Source of the DNA: Brevibacillus parabrevis
Lineage (GTDB): Bacteria; Bacillota; Bacilli; Brevibacillales; Brevibacillaceae
DNA: 64,000 nucleotides
Reading direction: 5' to 3'
Assembly: GCF_003710905.1 (NCBI RefSeq)
Contig: NZ_RHHV01000012.1
Span: 558,001 to 622,000, forward strand
Within the stretch, counting starts at the first letter, position 1. The number at the start of each line of letters is the position of its first letter. Below the pieces are notes generated by a model that did no database searches, was not told the origin of the DNA, and saw only the letters and a program-made list of their open reading frames with translations. Below, in pieces: positions 48,852 to 58,015 of the stretch. Position numbers and translations under genes: made by a program.

Positions 48852-49829
48852 GTGCGAGAAGTGATTTCCAGAGAGCAATTAGAAAAGCATCAAATATGGC
48901 TATATGCTGCTGTATTAATGATTGCAGCCGGATTTGGCTTGTTGTGGCCGGAATCGAGCAAAAGTTTCGATCAGATGATTTCGATTGTACTCGCCATTTT
49001 AATGTATGGCATGTTTGCGCAAATTCCTTTTTTTCGTTTAAAAGCGGCGTTAACAAATCGAAAGTTCATCTATGCACTACTTATTACGAATTACATAGCC
49101 GTACCTGTTCTTGTATGGGGGTTAACCCGGTTTCTTTCAGCCGATCCAGCGATCCTGCTAGGTGTGCTTCTTGTTTTGCTCACGCCCTGCATTGACTACG
49201 TGATCGTTTTTACACATCTTGGGCGCGGGAACGAAAAGCTTGTTTGGGTTTCAACTCCGATCCTTTTTGTCACCCAAATGCTTTTGTTGCCTGTTTACCT
49301 ATGGCTGTTTATGGGCAAGACAGCGGCTGAAATCGTGAGTGTCGGGCCTTTTTTCGAAGCATTTTTAGGACTTATCGTTGCTCCGCTGCTACTTGCTCTG
49401 CTTACACAATGGTGGGCACGGCGACAGCCAAAGGGAGAACATCTCCTTGATGCGACTGCATGGCTTCCAGTACCTTTTATGGCTCTGACTCTTTTTGTTG
49501 TCGTTGCATCACAAATCGCCAAACTATATACCTCTTTTGAGTCTATTGTCCAAGTGGTTCCCGTCTATGCAGCATATATGGTCATTACGCCGATTGTTGC
49601 TCGTATCGTTTCTCGTCTGTTCCGTTTAGATATCGGAGCGGGGCGAGCTCTTATTTTTAGCGCAGCAACTCGTAACTCGCTTGTCGTTCTTCCCTTTGCA
49701 CTGGCGCTACCAGAACCACTAAACGGGGTGGTGTCTGCTGTCATCGTAACGCAAACGGTTGTAGAACTTATCGGGGAGCTAGTATACATTCGGCTTGTTC
49801 CAAAGGTGCTTTTGCGAGGGACGGATTGA
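48852..49829 (+). CDS. ACR3/bile-acid:sodium symporter-type transporter (arsenite efflux-like)
   Basis: 325 residues with about ten membrane spans. LLVLLTPCIDYVIVFTHLGR carries the conserved TPC-(I)D motif with the Cys of ACR3 arsenite carriers, and IFSAATRNSLVVLPFALALP is the second family signature. GTG 48852 has GAAAGGGG about 4 bases upstream; GTG 48861 is the alternative. No ArsR or ArsC is nearby, only the broken MerR gene. Likely extrudes a metalloid oxyanion or related solute. Confidence 0.82.
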   Translation: MREVISREQLEKHQIWLYAAVLMIAAGFGLLWPESSKSFDQMISIVLAILMYGMFAQIPFFRLKAALTNRKFIYALLITNYIAVPVLVWGLTRFLSADPAILLGVLLVLLTPCIDYVIVFTHLGRGNEKLVWVSTPILFVTQMLLLPVYLWLFMGKTAAEIVSVGPFFEAFLGLIVAPLLLALLTQWWARRQPKGEHLLDATAWLPVPFMALTLFVVVASQIAKLYTSFESIVQVVPVYAAYMVITPIVARIVSRLFRLDIGAGRALIFSAATRNSLVVLPFALALPEPLNGVVSAVIVTQTVVELIGELVYIRLVPKVLLRGTD

Positions 49830-50037
49830 AAACCGAAAGCATGTTCCGCACAGGCATCCGCGACTGGAAGCACGGGTGAGGTAACAGGTTGGCACCTCAA
49901 AAAAGCTTTATTGCGAAATTCGTTTCCCAAATGCTAAAAATATCCTAAAATATTGATAATTGATCAAGAACCCTTTTACACAACTAAATCAGACCATGCA
50001 GAAACTCACAAGCGAACAAGCGAAAAGAGGGAAACAA

Positions 50038-51300
50038 ATGACAACAACCATGGATTCAAAAGAGTTCGTCAATCGCCGTCAAAAACTCGCGGAAAAAATG
50101 CCTGAGCATAGCGTACTGGTCCTATTCTCTGGGGTTGCCAAGACGCGCAGCCAAGACGATAAATATCCGTTTTCACCGAACCGCAACTTCTACTATCTCA
50201 CCGGCATCGCGCGCAGCAACCTCATTCTCATGATCACGAAACGCGCGGGCAGCGTGAGCGAAACGTTATTTCTCCAGCGCCCAAATGAACTGGAAGCGAA
50301 ATGGACAGGCGCCGTCTTGTCGGATCAAGAGGCAAAAGAGTTGTCTGGTATCGAACACTTCGACTATCTCGATGAGTGGCTGGAGGCTTTTGCGACTTTT
50401 GTGCGGCGTTGCGAAGGTCAGTGCTCGCTCTATCTTGACTTGTATCGTTACCAGTGGAGCGATGAGCAGACCCTTGCAGAGGCTTTTGCTGAAGACGCGC
50501 AAAAGAAATACAAGACTTTGCAAATTCAGGATGCAGGCCCGTGGCTGAAAGAACTGCGCATGGTAAAGAGTCCGGCAGAGATCGAAGAAATCAAGCGTGC
50601 GATTGCGATCACAGATGAAGCCATCCGGCGTATGTGGGCGCATTCACGTCCTGGAATCATGGAATATGAGCTGGAGGCGCACTATGATTTTGCGTTGAAG
50701 TCGAACGGGGTGCGCGAGCTGCCGTATTTGCCGATTATTGCGAGCGGCATCAATGCTACTGTTTTGCACTATGAGGCGAATAATCAGCGAGCGGAAGATG
50801 GTGACCTGGTCCTGCTCGACCTTGGTGCGGCATCGAACTACTATGCGGCTGATATTTCGCGTACATTTCCCGTGAATGGCCGCTTTACAGAACGTCAAAA
50901 AGCGATTTATCAACTCGTGCTCGAAGCCGAAATCAAGACCATCGAAGCTGTGAAACCGGGTGTCACGCTTCAACAACTAAACGAGGTCACGAAACAAGTA
51001 TTGGCGGATGGCCTGTTGCGTCTCGGTCTTATCCAAGACAGCAGCGAACTGTCCAGGTACTACTACCATGCCGTGTCGCATCACCTTGGGCTGGATACGC
51101 ACGATGTTTCGGACTACAGTGCTGTCATGCAGCCTGGTATGGTGATCACGATTGAACCTGGCCTGTACATAGAGGAAGAAGCGATTGGCATTCGGATTGA
51201 AGATGATGTGCTAGTCACCGCAGATGGCTATGAGGTGCTCTCAGCGCAGATCCCGAAGGAAATCGCAGAAGTGGAATTGCTGATCGGGAAAAAGGAATAG
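50038..51300 (+). CDS. pepP: Xaa-Pro aminopeptidase (aminopeptidase P, M24B)
   Basis: 420 residues. N-terminal creatinase-like domain (FSPNRNFYYLTGIARSNLIL), then the pita-bread catalytic domain with metal ligands in LVLLDLGAASNYYAADISRT (two Asp), AVSHHLGLDTHD (His), ITIEPGLYIE (Glu) and IGIRIEDDVLV (Glu). It releases N-terminal residues before proline in peptides in the cytoplasm. ATG 50038 follows AGAGGG; the frame extends further upstream without a better site. Monocistronic, with a terminator at 51374. Confidence 0.93.
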   Translation: MTTTMDSKEFVNRRQKLAEKMPEHSVLVLFSGVAKTRSQDDKYPFSPNRNFYYLTGIARSNLILMITKRAGSVSETLFLQRPNELEAKWTGAVLSDQEAKELSGIEHFDYLDEWLEAFATFVRRCEGQCSLYLDLYRYQWSDEQTLAEAFAEDAQKKYKTLQIQDAGPWLKELRMVKSPAEIEEIKRAIAITDEAIRRMWAHSRPGIMEYELEAHYDFALKSNGVRELPYLPIIASGINATVLHYEANNQRAEDGDLVLLDLGAASNYYAADISRTFPVNGRFTERQKAIYQLVLEAEIKTIEAVKPGVTLQQLNEVTKQVLADGLLRLGLIQDSSELSRYYYHAVSHHLGLDTHDVSDYSAVMQPGMVITIEPGLYIEEEAIGIRIEDDVLVTADGYEVLSAQIPKEIAEVELLIGKKE

Positions 51301-51373
51301 CGAACGCTTGCCAGCCAGATGGCATCGTAAGCAAGGCATCATGCAAGCATTCGTCTAATACGCGAAACGGGAG

Positions 51374-51420
51374 GGCGTCAGATTCGCACCAGCACAAAAG
51401 GTGTGATCTGGCGCTTTTTA
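51374..51420 (+). terminator. Terminator after aminopeptidase gene
   Basis: GCGTCAGATTCGCACC pairs with GGTGTGATCTGGCGC, followed by TTTTTA. Confidence 0.85.
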
Positions 51421-51603
51421 TTTTGCCGCTGCCAAGCGCGTGGTTCGCATGGAAGCGGCGATGAGCCAGGATGCATGAGGCGATAGGAACGTAACCGGAT
51501 AGCAACTGACGCTTTTCTTTTGCAAAATGCCAAACGGACCGAACCTTTTTGGGCAAACGAGACAATATAGGGTGTAAGCTGCTTACTCAGGAGGGCCCTC
51601 TGA

Positions 51604-52194
51604 ATGCAAAGGGAATACATGTACGAATTGCTCGCGAAAATGAAAGAAGGGAATCGACAGGCGTTTCATGCGTTTTATGACGCAACTTATCAGGATGTGT
51701 ACCGGACAGTCTCCTTTCTCGTGGATCATCCGCAAGATCGGGAAGATGTCATGAACGAGATTTACATGCAAATGTGGACCTCGCTCGCGAACTACGATAC
51801 GAACCGGCCTTTCCACTTTTGGCTGCATGGCTTGGTCGTCCGCCAAGTACAGCGATTTCGGGTCAAGCGTTGGCGGAGATTCCGAATTTTTGAGCGCGTC
51901 CGCGTTTTCTTTCGGGACGAGAATCACTGGGACCAACCGACTGTGCTGATGGATGGAACGAATCAAATGATAGAGCAGGCCATCCAAAAGCTGACGGACA
52001 AACAGCGAACGGTGATTATCCTCCGCTTTTTTCACGACTATACGCTGGAGGAAATCGCGGTCTTGCTGCAAATTCCGCCGGGTACAGTCAAGTCCAGATA
52101 CCATGCGGGTCTTGAGGCGCTGCGAAAATACGTACGGAATCTCCCCCCGGAAAGGATGGAACAGCTCAATGCTTATGGAACGCAAAATTCGTGA
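51604..52194 (+). CDS. ECF-type RNA polymerase sigma factor
   Basis: 196 residues. Region 2: HAFYDATYQDVYRTVSFLVD, PQDREDVMNEIYMQMW; region 4: KLTDKQRTVIILRFFHDYTL, EEIAVLLQIPPGTVKSRYHA. GAGGG precedes ATG 51604. The next gene overlaps it by 26 bases and encodes a membrane protein that is probably its anti-sigma partner, so the sigma factor is likely held inactive until an envelope signal. Confidence 0.9.
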   Translation: MQREYMYELLAKMKEGNRQAFHAFYDATYQDVYRTVSFLVDHPQDREDVMNEIYMQMWTSLANYDTNRPFHFWLHGLVVRQVQRFRVKRWRRFRIFERVRVFFRDENHWDQPTVLMDGTNQMIEQAIQKLTDKQRTVIILRFFHDYTLEEIAVLLQIPPGTVKSRYHAGLEALRKYVRNLPPERMEQLNAYGTQNS

Positions 52195-53218
52195 ACATCT
52201 CGAGCAAAAAGCAGAAACGATGGAGTGCCCACCGGCCATTTCCAGACGAATCGAACAATCCTATTCTCACTATTTGCAACAAAAAAGGAGCGGAATAACT
52301 ATGAAAAAACGATTGATAAGCGGTATCGCAGCCGCAGCGATTTTGATTCCAACGGCAGCATTTGCAGCCCCAGCCTTGATTGAAATTTTGACCCGAACAC
52401 CGATGACTGCCGAACAAGTCCAAGTAGATGAAGTCGGCAAGGCAACACTTGAAAAGCTGTACCGTGCTTTTCCAGAGACAAAATCGTTTGCGATTATCGA
52501 CGCCAGCAACGTTCAAGGTGTCCAAACAAGCATCACTTTGCAGGACAAAAGCGGGAGCGGCAAAAAGTTTACTCTTCATACAAACAGCCGTACGGGTACG
52601 ATTGAACACATCATCCAGGAAAATGACGGGGGATCTGAGGAAAAGCCGCTGATTGCTTCCACCGAGCAGGAAATCAAGGCGAAAGTAGACGATCTGCTGA
52701 ATAAAATGTACGGCAACATCAGCGAGTACGAGTTTGCTATGGAGCAAATGGAGAACGCGGACCAAAAAACGCTTATGCTCAATTACAGCAAAAAGGGAGC
52801 GAAAACCCCGTTCTACCAAGTATTTGTTCAGGGCAATACGATCAGCGCGTCGCTAATTGGAGGGGAAACGACACCTTCCGCCGCGAAAGTAGAAGGCTTT
52901 TTCACGATGAACGGCCAGCCTGATTATACTGCGGATGCTTTTTTCAATGATGAAAAGCTGTTGTCTTTGCTAAAAATGAGCGCAGCCGACTTAAAACAGG
53001 AACTGGCAAAAGGAAAATCGGTCGTGGAGATCGCAGCCGCTAAAAATATCTCCAAGCAACAAGTAATAGATGTCATTGCAACAACGCAGGTTGAGGTGCA
53101 AATGCAAGGGGAGAACAGCAAAGCAGGCAGCCATTCCAAAGAACAGATGCTGAAAGCGATTGAGCCAAAAGTATTGCAACTGATTGAGCGCAAAAATGAA
53201 ACATCGAGCAAAAAATAG
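52169..53218 (+). CDS. Membrane-anchored partner of the ECF sigma factor (probable anti-sigma)
   Basis: About 349 residues: a short cytosolic part (RKIREHLEQKAETMECPPAI, SRRIEQSYSHYLQQK), one membrane span (RLISGIAAAAILIPTAAFAA), then a large extracellular domain with DUF4179/anti-sigma-like and helical sections ending in a lysine-rich tail. The start is ATG 52169 or 52175 inside the sigma gene. Overlap with the sigma gene and single-span topology are the evidence for an anti-sigma role; no zinc-binding HxxxCxxC motif is seen. Confidence 0.7.
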   Translation: MLMERKIREHLEQKAETMECPPAISRRIEQSYSHYLQQKRSGITMKKRLISGIAAAAILIPTAAFAAPALIEILTRTPMTAEQVQVDEVGKATLEKLYRAFPETKSFAIIDASNVQGVQTSITLQDKSGSGKKFTLHTNSRTGTIEHIIQENDGGSEEKPLIASTEQEIKAKVDDLLNKMYGNISEYEFAMEQMENADQKTLMLNYSKKGAKTPFYQVFVQGNTISASLIGGETTPSAAKVEGFFTMNGQPDYTADAFFNDEKLLSLLKMSAADLKQELAKGKSVVEIAAAKNISKQQVIDVIATTQVEVQMQGENSKAGSHSKEQMLKAIEPKVLQLIERKNETSSKK

Positions 53219-53316
53219 CAAGCTCGGCACATAAGGTTGAGAGATATCGCGGGAGAAGCGAAATGACATTTTGCCAGAACCAGCAGCAATAACAGGATCA
53301 AAAACAGAAAAAACGC

Positions 53317-53530
53317 TTAACGAAGCTGCGCTACCAGACATTCGTTCACGGCATTAGCAGTAGCGTACGAAAACTTGAACTCAAAAAGGTGACCCGGAAG
53401 AGGCAGCGCTTGCAAAAAGTGCTCCTCCTGCGGGTCATTTGCGTTTTCATCAACAATTCGAATGACCGATGGTGTCACGGGGCAAAGGAGGGCGTTTGCA
53501 AAAATGGCACCCCAGTGATTTGTGCTATAA
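53317..53530 (-). other. Uncertain open frame downstream of the MocR gene
   Basis: On the minus strand a frame without ATG reads HWGAIFANALLCPVTPSVIR, then IVDENANDPQEEHFLQALPL, PGHLFEFKFSYATANAVNEC, ending LVAQLR. It has protein-like composition but no ribosome site or start apart from a GTG. It may be the 3' fragment of a lost gene. The 53219-53316 part holds nothing recognisable. Confidence 0.3.
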
Positions 53531-54904
53531 CCAAGCCCGTTTTAACAACTCCACGCCAAGCTTGACTTCATCGCATGACAAGTTGCTGAACCCAAGTCTA
53601 ATGATAGGCTCTGCGGTCTTGTTTTTCAAAAAATAGAGGGAAGTAGGATAGACTTTCACTCCCAGAAGGGAAGCTTGCTGAATGAGCCATTCCTCTGAAC
53701 GCTCCAAGTGCACTTTGACCAAGACGTACAATCCAGACTGCTCGCCAATGACAGTGATGTTGTGCTGGAAATGATTCCGTAATTCAGAAACGAAGTGCTG
53801 CATTTTGCGTTTATAAACAAGCCGCATTCGTTTAATGTGGCGATTCCATTCGCCTTCTTCCATAAATTTTGCCATAGCGAACTGGCTCAGCAGCGACGTC
53901 GTGCTCTCGAAATGTGCGAAGTGCTTTTTATAGCTGTCTAGCAGTGGCTGCGGCAACACCATGTAACTTAAGCGTATGCCTGGCAGAAAGCACTTGGAAA
54001 AATTGCCAAGGTAAACAACTCTCGCGGAATCGATGGAAGCGAGAGCGGGGAATGGCTGTTGGGTATAGCGAAATTCACTATCGTAATCATCTTCAATAAT
54101 GTACCCTTGCCGCTTGTTTGCCCAATGGATCAGCGCATGCCTTTGCTGAATGGTCATGCTTACTCCGTATGGACTGTGGTGGGACGGAGCCACATAAATT
54201 AATTTTGATTTCGTATGTGCCAATTGGGAAAAATCAGCGCCTGTCTCATAAACGGGTAACGTTTCCAGCGTAAAACGATTTAATTGAAAAGCTTCCCGAG
54301 CGCCATCATAGCCAGGGTCTTCCACAATGATGCTTGAGAAATCACGTTTCAGGACAAGACTTAAATACAGCAGCATTTGTTGGGTACTGCTTCCGATGAT
54401 AACGGCATTCGGATCTGTGCGTACCCCGCGAGACTGGAGCAAGTAAGCTGCGATTTGTTCGCGCAAACACCGTTCGCCAAAAGGTTCTCCGTAGCGATAG
54501 GTGTCTTTTGCCGTTAAGATTTGATTCGAAATTCTTCTCCACGCTTTTACAGGGAAGTGCGTCTGATCGACGACATCTGCGCGGAAATCAATGCGAGCAA
54601 CTGGCATCAGCTCTGCTTGCCTGGAATGAGGCGTGCTGCGAGTTGCTTGAAATAAAAGGGGCTCTAACTCATTGACAAAATACCCTTTTCGGCCTTCGCT
54701 ACGTACATACCCTTCGGCAACAAGCTGTTCATAAGCCAGCAAGGTCGTATTGCGGCTGACATGCAAAGAATCGGCAAGCTGGCGGATGGAGGGCAAAGGC
54801 TCACCCGCCTTTATGTCGCCTTGCTCAATAAATGCTTTGAATTTTTCGTAGATTTGTTTGTATTTAGGAGAGTGATCCTGGAAGGTAAAAATGGTATTTT
54901 TCAT
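53525..54904 (-). CDS. MocR-type regulator (GntR HTH plus aminotransferase fold)
   Basis: 459 residues, a normal MocR/PdxR length. N-terminal winged helix: YKQIYEKFKAFIEQGDIKAG, EPLPSIRQLADSLHVSRNTT. C-terminal fold-type I aminotransferase-like domain with IIEDDYDSEFRY and the PLP-lysine site VYLGNFSKCFLPGIRLSYMV. It binds PLP or an amino compound and regulates, usually the divergent neighbour, here the PaiB-like gene 111 bases away. The LysE-type exporter may be part of the same regulon. Confidence 0.9.
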   Translation of the reverse strand: MKNTIFTFQDHSPKYKQIYEKFKAFIEQGDIKAGEPLPSIRQLADSLHVSRNTTLLAYEQLVAEGYVRSEGRKGYFVNELEPLLFQATRSTPHSRQAELMPVARIDFRADVVDQTHFPVKAWRRISNQILTAKDTYRYGEPFGERCLREQIAAYLLQSRGVRTDPNAVIIGSSTQQMLLYLSLVLKRDFSSIIVEDPGYDGAREAFQLNRFTLETLPVYETGADFSQLAHTKSKLIYVAPSHHSPYGVSMTIQQRHALIHWANKRQGYIIEDDYDSEFRYTQQPFPALASIDSARVVYLGNFSKCFLPGIRLSYMVLPQPLLDSYKKHFAHFESTTSLLSQFAMAKFMEEGEWNRHIKRMRLVYKRKMQHFVSELRNHFQHNITVIGEQSGLYVLVKVHLERSEEWLIQQASLLGVKVYPTSLYFLKNKTAEPIIRLGFSNLSCDEVKLGVELLKRAWL

Positions 54905-55015
54905 CTATATCCCTTCTGACATGTACATTTACTCCGTATTGTATCTTTTTTTATGTCAGTTTGTATTTTATTGTTTGTTCATCGGGCAGTTATTTTGCAT
55001 ACAGAAAGGATGAGC

Positions 55016-55408
55016 ATGGTGTACACTCCGAAGCAATATCGCATGAATCATGATGAGGCGGTTCAAATGATGAAGACTTCCCCGTTTGCCTTGCTGATTA
55101 CGGTGGAGGAACAGCGCCCGTTGGCTACGCACATTCCGGTGGAGATTCGCGAAGAAGAAGGGAAAATTTATGCTACGGGGCACATCGCATACGGCAATAC
55201 GCAGAAAAAAACGTTGAAAAACAATCGTGATGTCTTGCTGATTTTCCAAGGACCACACACCGACATTCAAGGGGCAGCCAAAATGAGTCAAAATCGCAAC
55301 AACACCGATTACAAATCGATTGTGGGAGAGCTTGAAAAGTCAAATGATCAAGAGGAAAATCTCGTTGCCGAATGGCTGCGTGAGCAACGGAAAGAGTTAT
55401 TTAAATAA
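55016..55408 (+). pseudogene. PaiB-like FMN-binding protein with internal deletion
   Basis: 131 codons. The N-terminal half VYTPKQYRMNHDEAVQMMKT, then LLIFQGPHT is the split-barrel flavin reductase-like fold of PaiB; the C-terminal end DIQGAAKMSQNRNNTDYKSI, VGELEKSND is also typical. The family is about 200 residues; the roughly 75 residues that should lie between GPHT and DIQGA are missing, in frame. AGAAAGGA precedes ATG 55016. Flavin binding is probably lost. Confidence 0.72.
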
Positions 55409-55477
55409 TTGGCCTGAAAGTGCTTCACGCAAGCCCAAGCAGATCGTGTACAAAAATACAGCAAGGAGTTGCAAGTC

Positions 55478-56116
55478 ATGGAATTTTCAACGGTTTGGCT
55501 GTTTGTAATCGCTGCCGCTACCTTGTTAATCATACCTGGACCTGCTGTGTTCTACATTATGGCAAGAAGTATAGATCAAGGCAAAAAAGCGGGCTTGGTA
55601 TCGGTTCTCGGTGTATCTTTTGGTGGTTCTGTCCATGTGATCGCGGGAGCAATCGGAGTTTCTGCGATCCTGATGACGTCAGCAACAGCCTTTCATATCG
55701 TGAAATACGTGGGAGCTGCCTATCTGGTCTATCTCGGGTGCAAGACTTTGTTTTCCAAAGCGGATCGAACAGACGCAGAGATACCAAAAGCCCCTCGCAA
55801 ACAGTTAGGGAAGATTTTTTGCGAATCCGCCATCGTGGAAGTCATGAATCCGAAGACAGCGCTCTTTTTTCTAGCCTTCTTTCCGCAGTTCATCTCACCT
55901 TCTGCTGGTTCTGTTACCGTACAGTTTTTGCTTTTGGGAGCGATATTTTTGATCCTGGCTTTGATTAGCGATGGGCTGTATGCGGTTCTCGCAGCAAGTA
56001 TTCGCAAGCGGATTGTGGGCAGAACAGCGAGTTCCAGGTTAGTGAAGCGGATAACCGGCTATTTTTATATGGTTCTAGGGATCATTTCCGCCTTTGCCAG
56101 TCCTGCCAAAACATAA
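55478..56116 (+). CDS. LysE/RhtB-family amino-acid exporter
   Basis: 212 residues with about six membrane spans: LFVIAAATLLIIPGPAVFYI (with the family motif PGPA), GVSFGGSVHVIAGAIGVSAI, YVGAAYLVYLGCKTL, MNPKTALFFLAFFPQFI. AAGGAG 10 bases before ATG 55478. Exports an amino acid or derivative; the neighbouring MocR regulator and PaiB-like gene fit an amine/amino-acid stress locus. Confidence 0.9.
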   Translation: MEFSTVWLFVIAAATLLIIPGPAVFYIMARSIDQGKKAGLVSVLGVSFGGSVHVIAGAIGVSAILMTSATAFHIVKYVGAAYLVYLGCKTLFSKADRTDAEIPKAPRKQLGKIFCESAIVEVMNPKTALFFLAFFPQFISPSAGSVTVQFLLLGAIFLILALISDGLYAVLAASIRKRIVGRTASSRLVKRITGYFYMVLGIISAFASPAKT

Positions 56117-56181
56117 GAGCATGATCGTGTTGTGACGCAACAAATGACGTTTCTGCCAAAAATGAAAGGGAGAGATCAAGG

Positions 56182-56571
56182 ATGCCTAGATTTATCGCGG
56201 AAGATGACTTTTGGTCGCTATTTCTCCAGGCCAAAATAGGCGTCGTTATTTGTCAGGGGATTGATAACTCTATCAAAAACGTTGAAGTTTACGAGAAGCT
56301 GCTACAGGAAGCAGGGAAAGAAGCGCAGCAATTCCTCAAGCTGGAGGAATTGAGCAGTAATCCGGTCATTTTGGTTTGGCGCGAGGCGCAGCGGACGATG
56401 CTAACCGAAAAGACGAAAAATGCTTTCCTCTGTATGGAATTAGTCGATGAAACGAGAAGCGATGAGTTTCATAGAGCGCGAAAAGAATTGTCTGATCTCG
56501 TCTCCCGCCATCTTGGCGGTACGGTGAAGCTGGAAGTATTGGACATCCATAACAGGGAAATGGCCATTTGA
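56182..56571 (+). pseudogene. B3/B4 tRNA-binding-domain protein with internal deletion
   Basis: 129 codons. RFIAEDDFWSLFLQAKIGVV, FLKLEELSSNPVILVWREA is the N-terminal part of stand-alone B3/B4 proteins (as in the PheRS beta editing domain); QRTMLTEKTKNAFLCMELVD, then LVSRHLGGTVKLEVLD is the C-terminal end. Full members are about 230 residues; the roughly 100 residues between WREA and QRTML, which hold the substrate pocket, are absent. The break is in frame. AAAGGGAGAG precedes the ATG. Confidence 0.72.
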
Positions 56572-56673
56572 AACTAAGTGTTAAAGACGTGGAATCAGGA
56601 TGTTTTTCAACCGAGATAGACAAACATGCGGCTGCGTCCTGCATAAAAGAAAAGCTTGTCAGAACTCTCAATC

Positions 56674-56696
56674 GACCTCGCTTCGGCGGGGTTTTT
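56674..56696 (+). terminator. Terminator with UUCG loop
   Basis: ACCTCGC-TTCG-GCGGGGT followed by TTTT. The rest of 56572-56778 shows no gene I can support. Confidence 0.75.
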
Positions 56697-56778
56697 GCGT
56701 TAGGCAATGTCAAAAAACAACGCGAAGCATATTTGCGCCAGGCTAAACGTTGCAATGGCGAGTGCATGATGGTATATT

Positions 56779-56808
56779 AATTGAGGTATCAATTATTGAT
56801 GGGTCAAG
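56779..56808. promoter_or_regulatory. MarR-type operator pair
   Basis: AATTGA-GGTA-TCAATT (56779-56794) is a perfect palindrome followed by TTGAT-GGG-TCAAG. They precede the MarR gene by about 100 bases and are probably its autoregulatory sites. Confidence 0.6.
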
Positions 56809-56897
56809 TAATTGTCAGCCACTAACTGCATGCTGCTGAATTTGCTCATCCACACGCATGATCCGTATCGATTTACCAGCCCCCGGGAGGCATTTTC

Positions 56898-57317
56898 ATG
56901 ACATACAAGGAGTTTGAAGAAGAACAAATTCTCAGCTTGCTCATTGGTTTAACCAATAAAATCAGCCCGAAATTCGAGCGCTGTACCGGAATCAGTTCGA
57001 CTCGTCTCGCGATCTTGCAAATGTTGTGCGAGCGAAGCGAAATCAATCAGTCCCAGCTGCAAAAGCACATCGACATCGACGGTGCGGCCATTACACGGCA
57101 CTTGAAGCAACTGGAAGCGGATGGCATGGTGATTCGCTACAAAAATCCAAATGATAACCGCGAAACGTTCGTGCGCTTGTCCGACGAAGGGATCGAGCGG
57201 ATTGAAGGGTACAAAAGCGAGAAACGGATTTTTATCCAGCAGATTTTGGCGGGATTCAGCGAGGAAGAGACGCGGGTTCTGGCTGATTTTCTCAAACGGA
57301 TGCAAAACAACATTTGA
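56898..57317 (+). CDS. MarR-family regulator
   Basis: 139 residues. Winged helix: RLAILQMLCERSEINQSQLQ, KHIDIDGAAITRHLKQLEAD, GMVIRYKNPNDNRETFVRLS. CGGGAGG precedes ATG 56898. It is followed by a nitroreductase and a quinol-monooxygenase-like gene, the same gene kinds that MarR-type sensors of quinone or electrophile stress (MhqR class) control in Bacillus, so it probably represses this operon. Confidence 0.88.
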   Translation: MTYKEFEEEQILSLLIGLTNKISPKFERCTGISSTRLAILQMLCERSEINQSQLQKHIDIDGAAITRHLKQLEADGMVIRYKNPNDNRETFVRLSDEGIERIEGYKSEKRIFIQQILAGFSEEETRVLADFLKRMQNNI

Positions 57318-57342
57318 TCGATCAGAAAAGGAGTCTGTTACT

Positions 57343-57984
57343 ATGGTGCGCACATTGCAAAAGACAAACGATTTTCGGGAAATTACATTTGGCCGTCGCT
57401 CTGTCAAACTGTATGACCCGGAAGTCAAAATCAGCAGGGAAGAGATGACCGAGATTTTAGCCGGAGCGACGCGTGCCCCATCTTCGGTCAATATGCAGCC
57501 ATGGCGTTTCGTCGTGATCGAAAGCAAGGAAGGGAAAGAAAAGCTGGCCGAGCTGGCTCGTTTCAACAAGACGCAAGTGCTCACTTCGTCTGCGGTCATT
57601 GCCGTATTCGTTGACATGAACAATGCCGCATACATGGATGAGATTTTCGGAAAAGCGGTCGAGCTTGGTTACATGCCGCAAGAAGTGAAAGATATGCAGC
57701 TGCAAGCGGTGAAACCGTACTACGCGAATCTGTCGGTTGCTGATCTGCGGGACGTCAATTTTATTGATGCGGGACTCGTATCGATGCAACTGATGCTCGT
57801 TGCCCGTGCTTTTGGCTATGACACCAATCCGATTGGCGGCTATGAAAAAGAGCAAATCGCCGAGGCATTTGATCTGGACAAGGAACGCTATTTGCCGATC
57901 ATGTTAATCAGCATCGGCAAAGCGGCGAAGGAAGGGCACCCGTCTTATCGATTGCCGGTGGAGACAGTGACCACCTGGAAATAA
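57343..57984 (+). CDS. Nitroreductase-family flavoprotein
   Basis: 213 residues. FGRRSVKLYDPEVKISREEM, TRAPSSVNMQPWRFVVIESK (FMN-binding), VSMQLMLVARAFGYDTNPIG, LPIMLISIGKAAKEGHPSYR. It is an FMN, NAD(P)H-dependent reductase of quinones or nitro compounds. AAAAGGAG precedes ATG 57343. Confidence 0.9.
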   Translation: MVRTLQKTNDFREITFGRRSVKLYDPEVKISREEMTEILAGATRAPSSVNMQPWRFVVIESKEGKEKLAELARFNKTQVLTSSAVIAVFVDMNNAAYMDEIFGKAVELGYMPQEVKDMQLQAVKPYYANLSVADLRDVNFIDAGLVSMQLMLVARAFGYDTNPIGGYEKEQIAEAFDLDKERYLPIMLISIGKAAKEGHPSYRLPVETVTTWK

Positions 57985-58015
57985 TCCAACTACGTTTTCG
58001 AAAGGGAGAAAAAAC

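Noticed and set aside
56568..56780. 70-codon frame after the B3/B4 remnant
   Set aside because: Runs through a terminator hairpin and has no ribosome site.
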